Part shown: positions 34,297 to 44,600 of the stretch, piece after piece | How positions within the stretch are numbered: position 1 is the stretch's first letter | Layout of the letters: the number at the start of each line of letters is the position of its first letter | Origin: Spirosoma oryzae | GTDB lineage: Bacteria; Bacteroidota; Bacteroidia; Cytophagales; Spirosomataceae | Reading direction: 5' to 3' | DNA: 53,580 nucleotides | Assembly (NCBI RefSeq): GCF_003002825.1 | Contig: NZ_PVTE01000035.1 | Coordinates: forward strand, 1-53,580 | Notes under the pieces: generated by a model | The model's input: only the letters and a program-made list of their open reading frames with translations | Told to the model about the DNA's origin: nothing | Database searches by the model: none | Translations under genes and position numbers: made by a program

Positions 34297-37200
34297 ATGT
34301 ACACGAAAATTCTACGAACCTGGCTAGCAATAGCCCTGCTGGTTGTTTTATGCCAGACCATCGCCCAGGCGGCCACCCCTGTAGTCAGCTACAAGCTGAC
34401 CAGGGACGCTGGCGGGACTTATAAGGTTTACATGAGTTCCGTAACGTCGTATACCGGCGCGTCGGCCCGTATCGGCTCGGCGCAGGTAACCCTGCGGCTA
34501 CCAACCGGTTCACTGTCCAATCTCAGCCAGGGGACCGGTTCTCCCACCGTAACCAGCTACCAGAACATGGGCTGGTCGGTCGCCACACGGGTCAATGCGC
34601 CCAGCGAGAATCCTGCGTTCGATTATCTCTCGTTCAACTTCAGCCAGAGCGCAACGCCCACCCTGTTCGACATTCCCGCTAACCAGGATATCCTGCTGTT
34701 TTCCTTCACGGACAATGGCGCTTGTCCGGGCTCACTGGCACTCTGGTCGACGTCCGATGCCTTTCAGGGTACCTCTACCAGTACCAACCCCGGCAACGCC
34801 ATGACGATACTGGGCGCCGGTACGGGTAACGCTTACTTGGCGAACGCCGGTACTGCGACCAGTTGCGGAGCGCCGGACCTGACGGTCAGCACCGGACCGG
34901 TGCCGCCCCTGACGGCCGGTCAGGTTGCCAGTGTTCCCATCAGCGTCAGTAATGTCGGCACCGGTACCGCAGTCGGTCCGCTGTCCGTGGTAACCACGCT
35001 GCCGTCGGGTATCACCGCCCCGTCCAGTTTTTCGACCAGTGGCTGGGGTTGTACGACCTCCGGCCAAACCGTTAGCTGTTCCAGCCCGGCCTCGCTAAGT
35101 GCGGGCGCGACGAGTAGCTTTACGTTGCCCGTTACCCCGCTGGCTTCGGCAGTTGGCACGACGCCTACGTTTGTGGCGACGGTAAGTTCATCCACACCCG
35201 ATAGCAATACGGCCAATAATACCTCCACGCCATCGAGTCCGTCGCGCTCGGTGAGCGCAGCGGGTGCCTGCGTGTCGGGTACCGACTGCGGAACCGGTGT
35301 TCGTTATGGTCTGAAGCTGGGTGCCGACGGGATCACCTACACGGTGTACATGAAGTCGGCAACTACCTACACCGGTAATGCCGCCCGCGTTGTTACGGCG
35401 CAGATTACGCTGAACGTACCGACGGGAACGCAGTTCACCAACCTGGTAAACCTGCAAACGGGGATGAACTGGGCGTTGAATGCCCGGGTCAATAGTCCCT
35501 CAGAAGCGCCCACGAAAGATTATCCGTCGTTCGGCTATAGTCAAAGCGCCAGTTCCAGTTTATTCCCGATCACGGCTGAGCAGGAGATTCCGCTCTTTAG
35601 TTTTCAGCTGGCGAGCTGCCTGGGCGAGCTAGCGCTCTGGAGCCTGGCCGATCCCTTCCAGGGCGCTTCGACAACAACCAACCCGGGCAACCAGATGACG
35701 GTGTCGGGAAATGGCCTGTCCAACGCCTGGTCGTGTAACTATACGTGCCCGGTAGGGTGCCCCAAACCCCTGCTGACGCTGATCAAGCAGGCTCCTGCCA
35801 GCGCAACGCAGAATACGCCCTTCGATTATACGTTCACTGTATCGAACACGGGAACCGGCGCAACGAGCGGACCAGTGACGGTAACCGACGTCTTGCCGAC
35901 CGGCATGGTTTTCGTGTCGGGTGGTGGTAATGGCTGGACTTGTTCGGCCGTAGGTCAGAACGTAACCTGTTCGAGTACGACGCCGATTGCCATCAGTGCG
36001 AGTACGACCTTTACATTGCGCGTTAACCCTACCACGGCAGGTTCGCAGCCCAACAGCGCTACCGTGACCGGGGGCGGCTCGACGACGGCTACGCCATCGA
36101 TCCCGTGTCAGGCCTGTACGACCGGCCCCAGCACCGTAACGGTAGCGGTGCAGCCGTCTGATCTGGCGATTACTATTCAGCAACCCAGCGTACTGGCGGC
36201 TGGTCAGACTAATCCGTTGCTGATCAACGTCACGAACATACTGTCAGGCGTTGCCGCAGGACCACAGAGTGTGACGCTGACCCTGCCCGCCGGCGTCAGT
36301 GCCCCAGCTACTTTCACCGCCACTGGCGGATGGGGTTGTTCGACGACGGGGCAACGCGTAACCTGCTCGACACCCAGTAGCCTGTCATCGGGCAATACGC
36401 TGTCGCTGTCAGTGCCGATCACACCGTCCAGCACCGTCATTGGGCAGCAATTACCCTTCAGTGCAACCGTTGCCGCTGCCAGCAGCGAAACCAATACGGC
36501 CAACAACGTGGCTGCTATCCAAACGTCGGGGGTGGTGCTGGGAGCTGATCTGACCGTATCGTTCGGCCAGTTTCCGGCCATGCAACCTGGTCAGAGTGCG
36601 CAGGTTCCGATGACAATCAGCAATGTCGGCCAAATCTCGGTAACCGGTTCGCTGACCCTGGCGGTAACGCTACCCGCCGGTGTAACGCTAAATGCCACCG
36701 GACTGCCTATAGGTTGGTCATTAGTCAATAGCACGACCGGAACGGGTGGTGCGACGACCGTAACGCTGCTTTATACCAATACAGGCGGGGTCAGTCCGGC
36801 GGGAACAGTACCGTTCAATCTGCCGGTCAGCATCGCGCCGACGGCGTCAGGAACCGCGACATTCCAGGCTACACTGACACAGGTAGCCTCGGAGAGTAAC
36901 GTGGCGAACAATACCACCAGTGCGACCGTCTCGTTGGGGACGCCCGATCTGCAGCTGACCCTGAACGGGCCCAGCCCAGCCTTCGAAGTGACGAAGCCCT
37001 CGACACTGAGCCTGACCGTTACCAACGTCGGCACCGCCATCGCACCGGGTCCGGTAACGGCGCAACTGGTCCTGCCAGCCGGTTATTCCGCCAACCAACT
37101 GACGTTGACTCCGGGCTGGTCAATCCAGTCCAGTACGGCCAACGCGAATGGTACGACAACGCTGGTACTCACCAATCCGATCGCCAGTCTGTCGGCAACG

Positions 37201-40200
37201 CAGGGCATTTCGCTAACGGTCGCCCTGACGCCCAGTGCGGCCAACGCCAACGTAACGAGTACGATCTCGGCGAGTGTTGTTGCCGCTACCGGCGAGAGTA
37301 ATACCGGCAACAACGCCGGTAGTCTGACCGTAACGCCCGTAGCGCCCAAAATCGTCACGACGGTAACGCTGCCCGCTCAGCTTACAGCAACGCAGCCCAA
37401 CAATGCGACGCTGGTGTTTGCCAACACGGGAACGGCCCCATACGCAGGCCCGCTCACGACGCAAATAACGCTGCCGACCAGTGTAACGCTCGGTGCATTA
37501 CCAGCGGGCTGGTCGATGACCGGTCAGCAGACAAACGGTAACGGAACGATTACCTATACCCTGTACAATCCATCGGTTAATCTGCCGGTTGGCGGCAGCA
37601 GCACCGTAATCGTACCCATCGTGCCGCCTGGTTCGTCCGCCGGTCAGAACTTGCCGGTGGTCGTTACGACACCAACGTTACCGACTGATCCGACTACCAC
37701 GACAAGCGTAAGCGTAGTAACGCCCGTCGTAGCCCCTGCGGCCCCGAATGTCGTTGTGACGATCGGTGCACCGTCGCCCCAGCTGTCGGTTGGCCAGACG
37801 TCGATTTTCCCGATCACCTTTACCAACAACGGGAATGCCCCGGCTACCGGTCCGATCAGTACGACGATCAGCCTGCCCGCCGGTGTGTCGGTGCTCCAGG
37901 GACAGCTACCGACGGGCTGGACCATCGGTAGTAGCGTAGCTGGGCCCAATGGTAGTACGATCTACACGCTGGTCAACCCCACCGCGTCGATCACCGCCAA
38001 CGGTGGCCAGTTGATACTGAACCTGCCTGTAGTGACCAGCCAGTCAGCCGCTGGTACGACGCCCGTCATTACCACGACGATTCAGCCAACGGGCCAGCCG
38101 TCGCCGGGCACCGCCACCTATACGGTGTCGCCTGTCACTGCACCCAACATTTTGCTGACGGTGGGGCAGCCCACCCCCGCGCTGGTCGCGGGTCAGACGT
38201 CGATCATTCCCGTGACGATCCAGAACGTCGGCAACGGTACGGCGCAGGGACCGCTGGTCGCTCAGGTTGTGCTGCCCGCCGGCGTGTCTCTCAATCAGGC
38301 GCAGCTGACCCTGCCTACGGGCTGGGTACTGACCGGTAGTACTGCCGGATCAAACGGCACCACCGTCGTGACGCTGACCACCCAGAACACGACTGGCTTC
38401 CCGGCCGGCAGTTCAGTTCAGCTTAACCTGCCTGTGCTACCAAACGCCAGCACCGTTGGCACGCAACCACCCTTTACGGTGACGGTACTACCCGTTCAGG
38501 GACAGCCGACCTCGACCACGCAGACCGTAACACCAACTACGCCGGTTCAGCCGACGCCGGTTCCTGACCTGACCATCAGCGGTAGCCAGCCGCAACCGAC
38601 GCTGATGGTGGGTCAGACCTCGGCGCTGCCGGTTAGTATTCAGAACATGGGTAATGCCGCTGCTGCGGGGCCGATCACGTTCCAGATTTCACTACCAGCC
38701 GCGCTGACACTCAATACGGCCCAAGTTCCGGCTGGCTGGGTTGTTCAGTCGCAGGTACCACAGGCGAACGGTTCCGTCGTCGTTACGTTTGTCAGCAGCA
38801 GCCTTACCCTGACACCGGGACAAAGTACCACGGTCAACGTTCCGGTTACACCGAGTGCTTCGCTGACCAACGCGTTGATCACCATGGGCCTGTACGTCAA
38901 TCCGGCTACCGGCGAAACCAATGTGGGTAACAACAGCGGGTCGATCGTAACGACCGTTCCGGTTATAGCCGCCCCGGCCCCTGATCTATCGGTGACGGTT
39001 CCGACGCAGTCGTTCAATCTGACGGTGGGTCAGCCCGCGACCGTAGCCTTCACGGTTGCCAACGTAGGAACGGCTGCTACGACAGGATCGCTGTCGCTTC
39101 AGTTTACGATGCCGGCCGGCTTTACGACCAGTACCTCCACGTTTACCACGAACACATGGGGCTGTTCGACAACGGCGAACGTTGTCAGCTGTACGAATGC
39201 GGCAGGCCTGGGCATCGGCGCTTCGTCTTCACTTTCGATTCCGGTCGTGCCTACGGGTACTACGGGTGGTCTGGTCAACCCTTCCTTCCAGATCAACGTT
39301 CAGCCGACGATCGGTGAAACCGTACTGCCTAATAACGTCGGTATCATCAATTACGCTGGTACGGTTGCGGCCGCTGATCTGGCTGTGTCGTTTCCTGCCC
39401 AAAGCGTTACGCTGACGGCTGGACAGCCCGCGACCATCACGGTGTCGGTTACCAACAACGGCCCGCAGGCTACCGCCGTCGGCCCGCTGTCGCTCACGCT
39501 CGCCATGCCGGCTAACTTCACTACGAGTAGCACTACGTTCACGACCAATGGCTGGACCTGTTCCACCGCGGGGTCGGTTGTCGGCTGCGTCAGTGCGGCC
39601 AACCTGACCGCAGGTAGTTCGTCGGCACTGCTTATTCCTGTCCTGCCACTGAACGGGGCCATCGGTTATGCAAATCTGAATTTCGGTGCGAGCGTTGCGC
39701 CCGTAACGGGTGAGACGGTGCTGGCCAACAATATCGCTTACCTCAACTACCCTGGTGCGGTACTGCCGGGGGGCGTGAGTCTGGCCATAAAAGTGCTGTT
39801 GCAGGGCGCTTACGAGCCAACGACGGGGCTGATGCAGGATAAGTTACGGCAGAAAAATTTGCTCCCCCTAAACCAACCGTACGGTGGGCCGCTGGGTGGT
39901 AATTCGACGTACACCTTTATCAATAGCGGTAACGAAACGACGACGGCCGCTATCCTGTCGGTTACCGGTGCCAACGCCATCGTCGACTGGGTGATGGTTG
40001 AATTGCACAGCGCCACTAATCCGGCAACGATTCTGGCGACCCGGCCTGCGCTGATTCAGCGGGACGGCGACATCGTCAGTGCGCTGGATGGCGTGTCGCC
40101 CCTCACGTTTACTTACCTGACATCCGGATCGTACTACGTCGTTGTGCGCCACCGGAATCACCTCGGGGTAATGTCGGCCCAGGCTCAGGCGCTGAGCGCG

Positions 40201-40578
40201 TCGGTAACCACGGTCGACCTGACCGTTCCGGCTAACCTCTATACGCTGCCCAACGCGGGTACCCAACCTGCCTACGTGAACAATGCGAAAGCCATGCTGT
40301 GGGCGGGTAACACCAACGGGGATAATCAAATCATCTTCCAAGGACCCAATACGGACATCGATCCAATTTTTTACCGGGTCATGATCGATACTGCGAACAC
40401 CGGCTATGTCGCCAACTTCATTACCAGCGGCTACGACGTTGCCGATGCGAACATGGATGGTACGACAATTTTCCAGGGGCCTTCCAACGAAGTCGATATG
40501 ATCTTCTTCAACGTCATCGGCCACCCGGATAATACGGGTGTACTGGCCAACTTCATTGTTCGGCAACACCTGCCCTAA
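34297..40578 (+). CDS. Giant secreted protein (2093 aa): two cohesin-like modules, CARDB/DUF11 repeats, QHLP domain
   Basis: A signal peptide (WLAIALLVVLCQTIAQA) is followed by a cohesin-like module at about 27-195 and a second at about 330-490. Both have Y.VYM.S...YTG.(A)AR, a RVN(A/S)PSE.P..DY stretch and a (L/I)LFSF or PLFSFQ strand. Between and after them come about a dozen CARDB/DUF11-type units, with words like VPISVSNVGTGTAVGPLSVV and LTLTVTNVGTA-type strands, up to about 1820. The last 267 residues form the shared terminal domain with VVRHRNHLGVMSAQ, IIFQGPNTDIDPIF and ADANMDGTTIFQGPSNEVD, ending VRQHLP. Probably the longest structural scaffold of the cluster. Confidence 0.82.
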   Translation: MYTKILRTWLAIALLVVLCQTIAQAATPVVSYKLTRDAGGTYKVYMSSVTSYTGASARIGSAQVTLRLPTGSLSNLSQGTGSPTVTSYQNMGWSVATRVNAPSENPAFDYLSFNFSQSATPTLFDIPANQDILLFSFTDNGACPGSLALWSTSDAFQGTSTSTNPGNAMTILGAGTGNAYLANAGTATSCGAPDLTVSTGPVPPLTAGQVASVPISVSNVGTGTAVGPLSVVTTLPSGITAPSSFSTSGWGCTTSGQTVSCSSPASLSAGATSSFTLPVTPLASAVGTTPTFVATVSSSTPDSNTANNTSTPSSPSRSVSAAGACVSGTDCGTGVRYGLKLGADGITYTVYMKSATTYTGNAARVVTAQITLNVPTGTQFTNLVNLQTGMNWALNARVNSPSEAPTKDYPSFGYSQSASSSLFPITAEQEIPLFSFQLASCLGELALWSLADPFQGASTTTNPGNQMTVSGNGLSNAWSCNYTCPVGCPKPLLTLIKQAPASATQNTPFDYTFTVSNTGTGATSGPVTVTDVLPTGMVFVSGGGNGWTCSAVGQNVTCSSTTPIAISASTTFTLRVNPTTAGSQPNSATVTGGGSTTATPSIPCQACTTGPSTVTVAVQPSDLAITIQQPSVLAAGQTNPLLINVTNILSGVAAGPQSVTLTLPAGVSAPATFTATGGWGCSTTGQRVTCSTPSSLSSGNTLSLSVPITPSSTVIGQQLPFSATVAAASSETNTANNVAAIQTSGVVLGADLTVSFGQFPAMQPGQSAQVPMTISNVGQISVTGSLTLAVTLPAGVTLNATGLPIGWSLVNSTTGTGGATTVTLLYTNTGGVSPAGTVPFNLPVSIAPTASGTATFQATLTQVASESNVANNTTSATVSLGTPDLQLTLNGPSPAFEVTKPSTLSLTVTNVGTAIAPGPVTAQLVLPAGYSANQLTLTPGWSIQSSTANANGTTTLVLTNPIASLSATQGISLTVALTPSAANANVTSTISASVVAATGESNTGNNAGSLTVTPVAPKIVTTVTLPAQLTATQPNNATLVFANTGTAPYAGPLTTQITLPTSVTLGALPAGWSMTGQQTNGNGTITYTLYNPSVNLPVGGSSTVIVPIVPPGSSAGQNLPVVVTTPTLPTDPTTTTSVSVVTPVVAPAAPNVVVTIGAPSPQLSVGQTSIFPITFTNNGNAPATGPISTTISLPAGVSVLQGQLPTGWTIGSSVAGPNGSTIYTLVNPTASITANGGQLILNLPVVTSQSAAGTTPVITTTIQPTGQPSPGTATYTVSPVTAPNILLTVGQPTPALVAGQTSIIPVTIQNVGNGTAQGPLVAQVVLPAGVSLNQAQLTLPTGWVLTGSTAGSNGTTVVTLTTQNTTGFPAGSSVQLNLPVLPNASTVGTQPPFTVTVLPVQGQPTSTTQTVTPTTPVQPTPVPDLTISGSQPQPTLMVGQTSALPVSIQNMGNAAAAGPITFQISLPAALTLNTAQVPAGWVVQSQVPQANGSVVVTFVSSSLTLTPGQSTTVNVPVTPSASLTNALITMGLYVNPATGETNVGNNSGSIVTTVPVIAAPAPDLSVTVPTQSFNLTVGQPATVAFTVANVGTAATTGSLSLQFTMPAGFTTSTSTFTTNTWGCSTTANVVSCTNAAGLGIGASSSLSIPVVPTGTTGGLVNPSFQINVQPTIGETVLPNNVGIINYAGTVAAADLAVSFPAQSVTLTAGQPATITVSVTNNGPQATAVGPLSLTLAMPANFTTSSTTFTTNGWTCSTAGSVVGCVSAANLTAGSSSALLIPVLPLNGAIGYANLNFGASVAPVTGETVLANNIAYLNYPGAVLPGGVSLAIKVLLQGAYEPTTGLMQDKLRQKNLLPLNQPYGGPLGGNSTYTFINSGNETTTAAILSVTGANAIVDWVMVELHSATNPATILATRPALIQRDGDIVSALDGVSPLTFTYLTSGSYYVVVRHRNHLGVMSAQAQALSASVTTVDLTVPANLYTLPNAGTQPAYVNNAKAMLWAGNTNGDNQIIFQGPNTDIDPIFYRVMIDTANTGYVANFITSGYDVADANMDGTTIFQGPSNEVDMIFFNVIGHPDNTGVLANFIVRQHLP

Positions 40579-40583
40579 GGTAC

Positions 40584-40617
40584 AGGCCGGTCGGACCGCA
40601 TAGTTCGACCGGCCTTT
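40584..40617 (+). terminator. Rho-independent terminator after the 2093-aa protein gene
   Basis: AGGCCGGTCG and CGACCGGCCT pair perfectly around a 12-nt loop and are followed by TTCTT. It lies 6 bp after the stop codon. Confidence 0.75.
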
Positions 40618-40648
40618 CTTACAAACTAGTTTAACCTTCATTTTTGCC

Positions 40649-41473
40649 ATGAATACATCGCTAAAAACGTTTTGTCTGGCGCTCATCGTGAGCGGCTTCG
40701 GTTTGTCCGCGCAGGCGCAGGTAAAGTTTAAGCTGACCCGTTCGGACGCCAGTACATACACCGTCAGTCTGGTTTCTGACAAGTCGCTAGCCGCCCAGCA
40801 GGCCATCACCGGCACCATGCAGGTAAGCATGCGGGTAAAAGCTGCTGATGGCTTTGTCCTGGGCGCTATCAAGTCGCTGCAGCCTAGTGTGGAGTGGGAC
40901 AAGGGAACGGTGATCAAGAGCCCGGATGGTTCCACGGACTACGATTACGTGTCGGTGGCGCTACAGTCGATGGCTACCCGCCAGTTAGCCTACGCAGCCG
41001 GGCAGGAGATACCCTTGTTCAGCTTTCAGAACACAGGCACGGACGCGGCTGAGGTGCAACTGATCGATAACAACACAGACCCGCTGGTACTGGATAAAGG
41101 CTCGAAATTCAATGTTCAGAACCACATCAGTGTTCTTGGTTTCGGCAGGACCAACGCGTACGCCGGCAATCTGAAGGACGAGGCCCCAAGCAGCCAGAAA
41201 GTGGGCCTGCGGCAGGTCTACCCGAACCCGGCAAAAGATCGCGTTACCGTGACCTGGGCTAACTACCTTAACGGTTTTGAGGGGCAGGTTACGCTGCTGA
41301 TCGCCGACGCCGGTACGGGTAGGACCGTAAGCCAGGAGAACGCTTATATGCGCAGTGGTTCCAACACTAAAGAGCTTAGCGTCGAACAGCTCCCCGCCGG
41401 TCAGTACATCATTTATCTCGAGCGGGGCGGTGTACGCCTGGGATCAGGTCAGAAACTGCTGATTGCCCGGTAA
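40649..41473 (+). CDS. Small cohesin-like protein with T9SS type A sorting domain
   Basis: The 274-aa product has a signal peptide (about 1-24). One cohesin-like module follows (about 25-175: VKFKLTRSDASTYTVSLVSD, YAAGQEIPLFSFQNTGTDAA, NNTDPLVLDKGS). The last 85 residues are a canonical T9SS type A domain: LRQVYPNPAKDRVTVTW, VTLLIADAGTGRTVSQEN, LPAGQYIIYLERGGVRLGSG. It is the simplest member of the cluster, carrying one module plus a surface-sorting tag. That makes it a likely cell-surface anchor or receptor for other components, which is an inference from its layout. Confidence 0.8.
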   Translation: MNTSLKTFCLALIVSGFGLSAQAQVKFKLTRSDASTYTVSLVSDKSLAAQQAITGTMQVSMRVKAADGFVLGAIKSLQPSVEWDKGTVIKSPDGSTDYDYVSVALQSMATRQLAYAAGQEIPLFSFQNTGTDAAEVQLIDNNTDPLVLDKGSKFNVQNHISVLGFGRTNAYAGNLKDEAPSSQKVGLRQVYPNPAKDRVTVTWANYLNGFEGQVTLLIADAGTGRTVSQENAYMRSGSNTKELSVEQLPAGQYIIYLERGGVRLGSGQKLLIAR

Positions 41474-41531
41474 CCTAGCCAGACGGCATTCAGCGCGTCA
41501 GGGCATACATTCTACGATAATTAGGGGTACT

Positions 41532-44500
41532 ATGAAGAAATTTTCTACGCTGCTGTGGACGCTGCTGCTCATCGCCCTGAGCAGCAGGTTTGCGGCCGCT
41601 CAGGTGAAATACCGCATTGGCCTGGACGCTGATAAACAGACGTACCGGGTTTACATGACGTCAACCAGTTCATACACGGGCAACGCGGGCCGCATCAGTA
41701 CGGCGCAGGTGACGATACTGGTACCGCACGGTAGTGGTAGTGCGCAGTTCACCGTTACCAACCTACAGGGTAAGGTAGTTGGCAGTCAATCCATGACCTG
41801 GAGTCAGAACGCCCGGGTTAATGCGCCCACTGAAAATCCCGCCATCGATTATATTTCCTTCGGATTCAGCGGTAGTGCCAGCCCCGTCTTGTTTGACATC
41901 GTTGCCAACCAGGAGATCGAGCTGTTTTCCTTTAAAAATACGGGAAGCTGCCTGGGTGCCGTTACGCTGTTTGACAACCAGACGGATGTTTTTCAAACCC
42001 CTAATTCGCAGAACACGAACCCGGGCAACCAGCTAACTGTCCTGGGACGGGGTCCCGGTAATGCGTACACAGGTAACTACGGCACCGGGGCCAGCTGCAG
42101 TACAACCGTTGCGGACCTGACCGCCAGTATCACGGGGCCGTCGACGCTGACCGTAGGGAGTTCGGGAACCTACAGTGTGCAGGTTACCAATGCTGGCACT
42201 GCCAGCACCGCTGGTATAATTACCGTCACCGCCGGGATACCGACGGGCTTGTCGTACGCTGGTTCGTCGGGTACAGGCTGGGGTTGTAGTGTCGGCACCG
42301 CGTCGGCTGGTACAACCCCCGTCAGCTGTACCACCAGCGCCGTTCTGGCGTCCAGTGCCGGCAGCACGATCACGCTGTCGCTGATCGCTTCACTTGTCGC
42401 AACGCAGCCACTGACCATCGCCGGTTCAGTTAGCGGGGGTAGTGAGAGCAACACCAGCAACGATGCCTTCAGCCAGGCGGTAACGATTCAGGCTGCACCA
42501 ACACCGGGTATCGCTGATCTTAATGCAGCTATTGTCGGACCTGCCTCGCTTGCCCCGGCAGCACCCGCTACATTGACGCTGACGGTTGGTAATGTGGGCA
42601 GTAGTCTTTACGCCGGGACAACGACTACCCAAACACTAGTGCCGACAGGACTTACCTACACGGGAGCCACGGGGACAGGCTGGACGTGCGGAACAACGGG
42701 CCAGTCGACGGGTACGTTGGTTACCTGCACATCAATACAGCCAGTTTCCGCTGGCGGCTCGCTGCCAGCCGTCTATATAAATGTTGCGGCAAGTACCGGG
42801 CAGACGACAGCTGTTCAACTGCCCGTTAGCGGTACCGTGACAGGAGCAGCAAATGACAACGTAGCCAATAATACGTATGGAATAACTATCGCCGTATCTG
42901 GCATGCCGACTGTCAGTATCTCCTCGCCGACCAACAACGGTACGACTACGACTAGTCCAACCGTATCGGGTACGGCTACGCCGGGCAGTCAGGTGACCAT
43001 CACGGGTCCGGGTAATACGATTCTCTGTACAACCATGGCCAGCGCGTCGGGAAGCTATAGTTGTGCTGTGACCGTATCAGCAGGCCCCAACAGCATCACC
43101 GCCATTGCCTGTAGTGCAGGCAGTTGTTCCTTACCAGTGGTGAGCACTTTTACGGCCGCTACGACGACGCCCCCGGGGCTGACAGTGGCTCAGCCCCAAC
43201 CAGGTCCGACTACGCAGCCTATTTCGGGGGCGGCTACGCCGGGTAGTACGATCATTATCACCGGTCCGGGTAACGCGACGCTGTGCACGACGACGGCCAG
43301 CACATCGGGCTCTTTCACCTGTTTAGTGACCGTGCCATCAGGCCCGTCGAGTGTAACGGTAACGGCCTGCAATACGGGTGGCTGCACCTCACAACCGGTG
43401 AACATAACGGGTATCAGTGCACCGGCTGTGAGTATCTCCTCGCCGACTAACAACGGTACGACTACGACTAGTCCAACCGTATCGGGTACGGCTACGCCGG
43501 GCAGTCAGGTGACCATCACGGGTCCGGGTAATACGATTCTCTGTACAACCATGGCCAGTGCGTCGGGAAGCTATAGTTGTGCTGTGACCGTATCAGCAGG
43601 CCCCAACAGTATCACCGCCGTAGCTTGTAGTGCTGGTGGGTGCTCTTCGCCGGCAATGGTCGGTTTTACGGCCGTTACGACAACTGCACCACCCAATTTG
43701 ACGGTAGTACAGTCCCCGCCAGGCCCGACTACGCAGCCTATTTCGGGGGCGGCTACGCCGGGTAGTACGATCACTATCACCGGTCCGGGTAACGCGACGC
43801 TGTGCACGACGACGGCCAGCACATCGGGCTCTTTCACCTGTTTAGTGACCGTGCCATCAGGTCCGTCGAGTGTAACGGTAACGGCCTGCAATACGGGTGG
43901 CTGCACCGCGCAACCGGTTACGGTTACGGCGACATCCGGACCAACTAGCGGTACGGCTGATATTTCGACAACCATTAGTCTGTCTACCAAAGCCCCCAAT
44001 CAGTTTGAGGCCATAACGGCTACTATTATCGTGACCAATAGTGGTCCTGACTCGGCTACTGGTATTGTCGACAAGATCACCCTACCGACCGGCCAGCCAG
44101 TTACCGCATCGTCAGCTTCGGTAGGCACGTTTAATCAGACAACAGGTTTGTGGAACATCGGCACGCTTGCCGCTGGTCAGAGCGTGACGCTAACGATCGG
44201 TCTGTCGGCGGCTACGGGTGGTGTGGCCACGGTACAGTCGGAAATTGTCGCATCCGGTCAGTATGACCCGGACTCGACGCCCAACAATCAGCAGTATGGC
44301 GAAGACGATCTGGCGGTGGCCTGCTTTTCGGTTCCTGTCGATCTATGCCAGGGCGAAACGTTTACCTTCTCCATCACTGGCTCGTTTACGTCGATCCAGT
44401 GGTACAGAAACGGGCAACCGATAGCCCAGGCAACGACGACTAGTCTGGTGATCAATCAGGAAGGGACGTATACGGTCAGTACGAACGTAAACTGCCCAAG

Positions 44501-44600
44501 TGGTGGCTGCTGCCCACTGATCGTTCGACTGCGGCCGGCCGGTAGCTGCTGCCAGCCCGCCCGTTGTGTACCATTTGTTATCACCAAGCGAACCCGTTGA
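41532..44600 (+). CDS. Secreted cohesin-like/Ig-repeat protein (1022 aa)
   Basis: Start at ATG 41532, which begins a clean signal peptide (MKKFSTLLWTLLLIALSSRF); the longer frame from 41463 is rejected. A cohesin-like module spans about 24-190 (YRVYMTSTSSYTGNAGRIST, VANQEIELFSFKNTGSCLG). CARDB/DUF11-like units follow to about 455. Two nearly identical 172-aa units (about 460-803), each with two Ig-like domains, come next, then a DUF11 domain and an Ig-like domain (SFTSIQWYRNGQPIAQA). The tail is Cys-rich (CPSGGCCPLIV, GSCCQPARC). The stop overlaps the start of the next gene (TGATG), so the two are translationally coupled. No standard sorting motif is visible. Confidence 0.8.
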   Translation: MKKFSTLLWTLLLIALSSRFAAAQVKYRIGLDADKQTYRVYMTSTSSYTGNAGRISTAQVTILVPHGSGSAQFTVTNLQGKVVGSQSMTWSQNARVNAPTENPAIDYISFGFSGSASPVLFDIVANQEIELFSFKNTGSCLGAVTLFDNQTDVFQTPNSQNTNPGNQLTVLGRGPGNAYTGNYGTGASCSTTVADLTASITGPSTLTVGSSGTYSVQVTNAGTASTAGIITVTAGIPTGLSYAGSSGTGWGCSVGTASAGTTPVSCTTSAVLASSAGSTITLSLIASLVATQPLTIAGSVSGGSESNTSNDAFSQAVTIQAAPTPGIADLNAAIVGPASLAPAAPATLTLTVGNVGSSLYAGTTTTQTLVPTGLTYTGATGTGWTCGTTGQSTGTLVTCTSIQPVSAGGSLPAVYINVAASTGQTTAVQLPVSGTVTGAANDNVANNTYGITIAVSGMPTVSISSPTNNGTTTTSPTVSGTATPGSQVTITGPGNTILCTTMASASGSYSCAVTVSAGPNSITAIACSAGSCSLPVVSTFTAATTTPPGLTVAQPQPGPTTQPISGAATPGSTIIITGPGNATLCTTTASTSGSFTCLVTVPSGPSSVTVTACNTGGCTSQPVNITGISAPAVSISSPTNNGTTTTSPTVSGTATPGSQVTITGPGNTILCTTMASASGSYSCAVTVSAGPNSITAVACSAGGCSSPAMVGFTAVTTTAPPNLTVVQSPPGPTTQPISGAATPGSTITITGPGNATLCTTTASTSGSFTCLVTVPSGPSSVTVTACNTGGCTAQPVTVTATSGPTSGTADISTTISLSTKAPNQFEAITATIIVTNSGPDSATGIVDKITLPTGQPVTASSASVGTFNQTTGLWNIGTLAAGQSVTLTIGLSAATGGVATVQSEIVASGQYDPDSTPNNQQYGEDDLAVACFSVPVDLCQGETFTFSITGSFTSIQWYRNGQPIAQATTTSLVINQEGTYTVSTNVNCPSGGCCPLIVRLRPAGSCCQPARCVPFVITKRTR
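42912..43943 (+). repeat. 516-bp tandem duplication inside the 1022-aa protein gene
   Basis: The units at 42912-43427 and 43428-43943 are nearly identical DNA over long runs, for example from ACGACTAGTCCAACCG to ATGGCCAG in both. Each encodes 172 residues (two Ig-like domains). The period is a multiple of three, so the frame is kept. The high identity points to recent duplication or ongoing gene conversion. Confidence 0.85.

Noticed and set aside
39868..40935. Antisense frame of 355 codons across two sense genes
   Set aside because: It spans the end of one good gene, a terminator and the start of another, and has no protein-like signature.
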